DNA of 64,000 bases from NCBI GenBank assembly GCA_029817715.1, contig JARUPY010000314.1:96867-160866 (forward strand). The letters run 5' to 3'. The notes under the pieces are model-generated. The model was not told the origin of the DNA. It worked only from the letters and a program-made list of their open reading frames with translations, and searched no databases. This DNA comes from Melastoma dodecandrum. Lineage: Eukaryota; Streptophyta; Magnoliopsida; Myrtales; Melastomataceae. Below, one piece after another: positions 59,966 to 64,000 of the stretch. Both the position numbers and the translations under genes were made by a program. Position 1 is the first letter of the stretch. The number at the start of each line of letters is the position of its first letter.

Positions 59966-60475
59966 ATGGGCGTGAACGGTGATCGTTTCGGGCTTCGCGG
60001 GCTCGCTCTGGCCCTGCCGGCCGCCGCCCTGCTGTCGGCCTCGGCTCCGGCACCCGCTGCCGCGGCCGGGCTCTTCGCGGGCTTCCCGGGCGAGTGGACC
60101 GGCACCGGCGACGTCACCATGTCGGACGGGTCGCGCGATCGCATCAAATGCAAGGCGAGCTATTCGGCCGGACCGAGCGGCCAGTCGCTGAACATCAACG
60201 TCAATTGCGCCAGCGACAGCTATCGCGTGAACATCATCTCGAACGTGGTGGCACAGGGCAATACCTTCTCGGGCACCTGGCGCGAGACCACGCGCCAGGT
60301 CGACGGCGACGTCACGGGGCGGGTTCCGGCGCCCGGCCAGTACCAGGCCAGCCTGCAGGGCACGGGCTTCGGCATCGAACTCGCCGCCACCAGCAACGGC
60401 AAGATCCAGGCGATCACCATCAACGCGCAGGGCACCGACGTTCAGAACGTGCGGATCTCGCTCCGCAAGGCCTGA
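59966..60475 (+). CDS. Exported hypothetical protein (169 aa)
   Basis: A long leader (GLALALPAAALLSASAPAPA, cleavage around AAA) is followed by LFAGFPGEWTGTGDVTMSDG, SRDRIKCKASYSAGPSGQSL, NINVNCASDSYRVNIISNVV, then FSGTWRETTRQVDGDVTGRV. The order F.G.W.G.G....DG..D.IKC.A.Y.......L....CAS.S......S.......F.GTW.E is a recurring periplasmic protein pattern in Rhizobiales, probably a small beta-barrel. Function unknown. GGGGGAGATTGGGTG precedes the ATG. It converges on the exporter gene 50 nt away. Confidence 0.65.
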   Translation: MGVNGDRFGLRGLALALPAAALLSASAPAPAAAAGLFAGFPGEWTGTGDVTMSDGSRDRIKCKASYSAGPSGQSLNINVNCASDSYRVNIISNVVAQGNTFSGTWRETTRQVDGDVTGRVPAPGQYQASLQGTGFGIELAATSNGKIQAITINAQGTDVQNVRISLRKA

Positions 60476-60481
60476 TCAACA

Positions 60482-60525
60482 GGGACCGCCCCGCGCGGGC
60501 GGGCCCTGCCCCGCTTCCGCGGGGC
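60482..60525. terminator. Paired hairpins between convergent genes
   Basis: GGGACCGCCC/GGGCGGGCCC (60482-60505, one mismatch) and GCCCCGC/GCGGGGC (60508-60525, perfect, 4-nt loop) fill the gap between the two 3' ends. There are no T-tracts, but the position suits a bidirectional terminator. Confidence 0.35.
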
Positions 60526-62887
60526 TAGTCGGCCGCCGCCGTGCCGATGCGCCCGCCCCCGAAGCGTCGCGCGAGCCCGACCAGGAAGGTCATCGTCGGG
60601 CGCAGGATGAGGAAATCGGCCACCAGGGCCGCCAGCATCGCGAAGGCGCTGAGCCAGCCGAAGAGCCGCAGCGACGGCAGGTCCGAGAAGACCGTCACGG
60701 CGAGGCCGCAGGCCAGCACCACCGAGGTCAGGATCAGCGCCGGGCCCATCAGCACGGTGGCGCGCTCCACCCCCACGGCGGGATCCTGGCCCGGGTCGTC
60801 CTCCTGGCGCAGGCGGTTCAGGAAATGGATCGTGGCGCTGAGGCCGAGGCCGAACGACACCGTGAGCGCCACCACGCTGACGAACTGCAGCCCCTGCCCG
60901 AGCAGCAGCAGCAGCGATCCCGAGGCCACGACGGGGAAGATGCCGGGCAGCACCGCGGCGAGCGCCACCACCACCGAGCGGAAGGCGAGGCCGATGAAGA
61001 CCGCGACCAGCAGGAATTCCAGCGTCAGGCCGCGATTGAGCTTGTCGATCATGCTGGCGCTGTTGCGCGCCGCGATCACCGCCAGACCCGTCACCGCGAC
61101 CGTGTAGCCGGGGTGCTGGGCCCGCACGGCGTCGAGGCTGCGGTCGAGGTCGTCGACCACGGGGAGCAACTGGCTCGCGTCCTTGTCGGGGATGCGGCCG
61201 GACACCAGCACGGCATCCTGCTTGTCGTCGATGAAGCGGTGGACGAGGTATTTCGGCAGGTAGCCGACGTAGCGCTGCAGGGTCGGGACGCTGTCGTCGC
61301 CGGCCTTCTGGGCCAGCCAGCGCCGCAGCGTCTCGAGCGACCACACGTTGCCGAGCCCGGCCTGATGCTCGACGGCGCGGTGGACGGCCGCGATGACGTC
61401 GAGCGTCTCGGGCGCATAGAGCGTCCGGCCGGGCGGGAACTCGATCAGGACGTCGACGGGATTGGCGCCCGTCAGCTCCTTGTCGAGCTTGCCGCTGGCC
61501 TGGACGGCCTGCTCCTTGTCGGGCACCTGCTCGGCCAGGCGATAGCTCGGCTGGAGATGCGCGTAGGCGAAGGCGAGCCCCGCCACGACCAGCACGCCGA
61601 GCGCGCTGTAGAGGCCCGGGTGGCTCACCATGCGCTCGGCCACGAAGGCGCAGAAGCGCCGCAGCGCCTGCACGCCGGCATCCGACCCGCGGCTCGCCAC
61701 GGTCAGCCGATCGACGTTGCGCACGAGCAGGAGCCCGAGCAGCGGCACCAGGATGAGGAGACCGCCAGGAGGGCGATGACGGTGGAGATCAGGCCGGCCT
61801 CGCCGAAGGTGCGGATGAGGTCCGAGCGGGTGAAGAGCAGCGCCGTGAAGGACAGGGCCGCCGTGGCGTGGGTGAGCACGCAGGCCGGCCCCACCACCAG
61901 CACGGCATTGCGGAAGGCCTCCCGCTTGCCCTGCCCGGCCAGGAGCCGGTCGCGCGCCGCGAAGGTCAGCTGCATTGAATCCGAGAAGGAGATGACCATG
62001 ATGAGCGGCGTCATCACGTTGAGGAACATGTTCAGGCGGAAGTCGAGCCAGCCGAGCGTGCCCAGGGCCAGCAGGATGGCGATCAGCGGCGGGCCGGCCG
62101 CCACCACCATGAAGGACACGCGGCGGAAGAACAGGATGGCGATGAGGCAGCCGGCCGCGAAGCCGACGGCGTTGTAGAGCACCCTGTCGCGCTCGACGGC
62201 GTCGCGGATCTCGAGCTGCATCACCGGCACGCCGCTGAGCTCGCCCTGCAGGTCCGTGCCGGCGAGGTCGTCGTGGACGGTCTTGCGGATCTCTGCGATC
62301 GTGGGGCCGTAGCGGCCCTCGTTCCTGGGATCCAGCGACAGGACCACGAGGGCGAGGTCGCCGTCCTCCGACAGGAGCTTGCCCCGGATGATGTCGTTGG
62401 CCTTGACCTTGGCGATGAGGGCCTCGTAGTCGGCCCCCTCGGGCAGCGGATCGGGGAACAGGGCCGGCGGCACGGTATGGCCGGGCTCGGGCGCCTGCCG
62501 GGCCGAGAAGATCGAGATGATGCCCGTCGTGCCGTCGACGAGCTGCAGGTCGGTGACGAGGTTGCGCAGGTGGTCGAGGGGCTCCCGGTCGAGGAGGTCC
62601 TTGCCGGTCACCACCACGAGGACGTCGAATTCGTTGGACGGGAAGCGCTGCGTCACGTCCTCGAACTGGCGGAACTCGGGCGTATCGGAGCGGAACAGCT
62701 GGCTCAGGGAATCGTCGACCTGAAGCCGCGTGACGCCGAAGGCGGCGGCGACGGCGAGCAGCACGAGCACCGCCGCCGCGACGAGCGGGGCGTGGAGGCC
62801 GACGAGGCCGATGCGCTCCGCGCCGAACGCGATGGCGACCGGCCGGCGGCGAGCCGGCGGGCGGCCGGCGGGCAGTGGCGCGTTCAG
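60525..62887 (-). CDS. RND/MMPL-family exporter, one frameshift
   Basis: A two-repeat RND/MMPL transporter of about 787 residues: TM1 (LVAAAVLVLLAVAAAFGV), a periplasmic domain with FRQFEDVTQRFPSNEFDVLV, then TM2-6 including LIMVISFSDSMQLTFAARDR, and after the break a second repeat with VSHPGLYSALGVLVVAGLAF, VTGLAVIAARNSASMIDKLN and VSFGLGLSATIHFLNRLRQE. The layout matches the hydrophobe/sterol-sensing-domain-like exporters (HpnN-like). The frame changes near 61765 (AVSS/LILVPLLGLLL). Upstream coding continues to a CTG at 62887 with AGGAG, the likely start; GTG at 62770 would cut into TM1. The substrate, possibly a lipid, cannot be told. Confidence 0.75.
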
Positions 62888-63127
62888 GGCAGGACTCCTG
62901 CGAGGGCGTCGACCGGGCCGCGGCGCGCGGCGGCCGGCTCATGGTGCGGGACAAGCGGCTTCAATGCGGGTGGGCTCCTCGTCGGCGTCCGGCCGATCGG
63001 CTCCCCCTCCCGTGCCGGCCCGAGGCTGACTGCCCCCCGGGACGCGCGCCGGGTGGGAGCACCATCGCCGTGCACCGTGAGGTACCACATCCGGGCCCGG
63101 AGCGTCGCGGCCCATCGGCGGGCGGCC

Positions 63128-63694
63128 TCACGGCTCCAGCGTCGAGTCCCAGTACAGGTAATCGAGCCAGGTCTCGTGCAGATTGTCGGGGATCGGCTGG
63201 CGCCGCGCGATGCTGTCGAGCTGAACGGGCGTCGGTTCGAAGGGCATGCGCCGCAGGGTGAGGCCGGACTGCTTCAGCGTCTTGTCGGCCTTCTGGAGGT
63301 TGTGCTTGGCGCAGCAGGTGACGATGTTGGTCCAGCAGGTCGTGCCGCCCCTGGCACGCGGGACCACATGGTCGAAGGTCAGGTTGGTGCTTTCTTCCCG
63401 CTTATCGCAATATTGGCAGCGGAAACTGTCGCGCAGGAACACATGATAGCGCGTGAAGGAGATGCGATTACGCTTGTGGTATTTCTTGAGGCTGATGACG
63501 GAGGGGATTCGGAAGGACTGGCTGGCCGAGTGGACCTCGACGTCGTAGCTGGAGACTTGATGAACGCGGCCTTGGAGAACCGCCACCAGGGCATCCTGCC
63601 AGGCCCAGACCGAGAGGGGCCCCCAGCTCAGGGGCTGCATATCGGCGTTGAGCACCAGCGTGCAGAGTTCGGGAGTAGACCTGTGGAACCCCAT
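63128..63694 (-). CDS. HNH endonuclease family protein (188 aa)
   Basis: MGFHRSTPELCTLVLNADMQ and PLSWGPLSVWAWQDALVAVL, then SVISLKKYHKRNRISFTRYH, FRCQYCDKREESTNLTFDHV, VPRARGGTTCWTNIVTCCAK and HNLQKADKTL. The HNH motif is complete: CxxC zinc pair, LTFDHVVPRARGG (His), TNIVTCCAKHNLQK (Asn, zinc Cys and His). Members are widespread conserved alphaproteobacterial proteins; their cellular role is not known and they are not linked to a defence locus here. The ATG at 63694 has GGGGAG upstream; the preceding TTG is less likely. The frame is intact. Confidence 0.85.
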   Translation of the reverse strand: MGFHRSTPELCTLVLNADMQPLSWGPLSVWAWQDALVAVLQGRVHQVSSYDVEVHSASQSFRIPSVISLKKYHKRNRISFTRYHVFLRDSFRCQYCDKREESTNLTFDHVVPRARGGTTCWTNIVTCCAKHNLQKADKTLKQSGLTLRRMPFEPTPVQLDSIARRQPIPDNLHETWLDYLYWDSTLEP

Positions 63695-64000
63695 CAACTC
63701 CCCTCCCCGGCGCTGACCGTCGTGGCTTTGAGGAGTTTGGCCGCCCCCGCCAAAGCCCCGAGCCTGTGGTCCGAGATGGAGCGGAAGCGGCCTCGCTGGT
63801 CGGAGGGTGCGGGCCGTGGGCCGACGAAGCCCGGACGTCGGACCCGCCTGTCGTCAGCCGTGAGGTTCAAGCCGAGAACCATCGTCGCTGCGCCTGTAGC
63901 TACGCCCCAGCCCTTCCGGGGCGGCGTACCCACAGTCTACATGCGCGATGACACGATTGTGAAGCCCCGGCGGCCGGCGTCACGCGGTCACGGCGGCCAA
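63695..64000. other. Right-edge region without a supported gene
   Basis: The 306 bp upstream of the HNH gene contain its promoter, which I cannot place, and run to the window edge. I see no tRNA-like fold or codon-biased frame. Confidence 0.35.

Overview
The window is very GC-rich (about 70%) chromosomal DNA from an alphaproteobacterium, most likely order Hyphomicrobiales (Rhizobiales) near the Methylobacteriaceae/Beijerinckiaceae. This rests on the atpHAGDC block, the hslVU locus, the SUV3-like helicase / S4 protein / FdxA neighbourhood, an ATP12 chaperone, a separate pqqABCDE operon, a DUF6496 protein, a YbbN/CnoX-type thioredoxin beside a LON-domain protein, and palindromic intergenic repeats of a kind common in this order. 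I see no rRNA, tRNA, CRISPR array, prophage or insertion sequence. It reads as ordinary core chromosome with a few accessory items: a MazEF pair, an orphan HicA-like ORF, two HNH proteins and palindromic repeats.

Layout. 1-9.4 kb: a membrane protein entering from the left edge, a PheC-like periplasmic protein, small uncharacterised genes, an HNH protein, succinate-semialdehyde dehydrogenase and an MFS transporter. 9.8-14.5 kb: propionyl-CoA synthetase, an OmpW-like porin, a membrane diguanylate cyclase and an ABA4-like membrane protein. 14.6-19.7 kb: a PQQ module, with a sorbosone-type dehydrogenase, its probable cytochrome c acceptor and pqqABCDE. 19.8-27.2 kb: fructose-bisphosphatase, an MHYT-PAS-GGDEF-EAL protein, IlvD, a HicA-like ORF and a methyltransferase. 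27.2-30.2 kb: hslV, a DUF2157-like membrane protein and hslU joined by 4-nt overlaps. 30.4-36.4 kb: DUF3108, a DCC protein, the SUV3-like helicase, HslR and FdxA. 36.5-43.7 kb: ATP12, an RluC/D pseudouridine synthase, a TPR lipoprotein-like protein, AcuI, MazEF and Sua5. 43.9-49.0 kb: F1 ATP synthase atpHAGDC with a strong terminator. 49.3-57.1 kb: a GNAT protein, PsuG, Trm112-like, LON-domain, CnoX, divergent galE/galU and a Zur-type COG0523 GTPase. 57.4-64 kb: IF-3, two convergent response regulators, an IsdG-like haem monooxygenase, a secreted protein, an RND/MMPL exporter and an HNH protein.

Two cautions matter for any reader. About twenty genes, including essential ones (atpC, atpH, hslU, fbp), are interrupted by one- or two-base indels, mostly in short homopolymers. 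This looks like raw-read or assembly error rather than decay, so I give the full gene span and mark the break. In addition, at this GC content nearly every strand has long open frames that are shadows, and these are left out.

The genes connect functionally as follows. The PQQ operon makes the cofactor for the dehydrogenase just upstream, which would pass electrons to the adjacent cytochrome c. HslV and HslU form one protease. atpHAGDC encodes the whole F1 head, and ATP12 in mitochondria assists assembly of the same head. GalU and GalE act on consecutive nucleotide sugars. CnoX, HslVU and HslR point to protein quality control. Two cyclic-di-GMP enzymes and two single-domain receivers form the signalling content.
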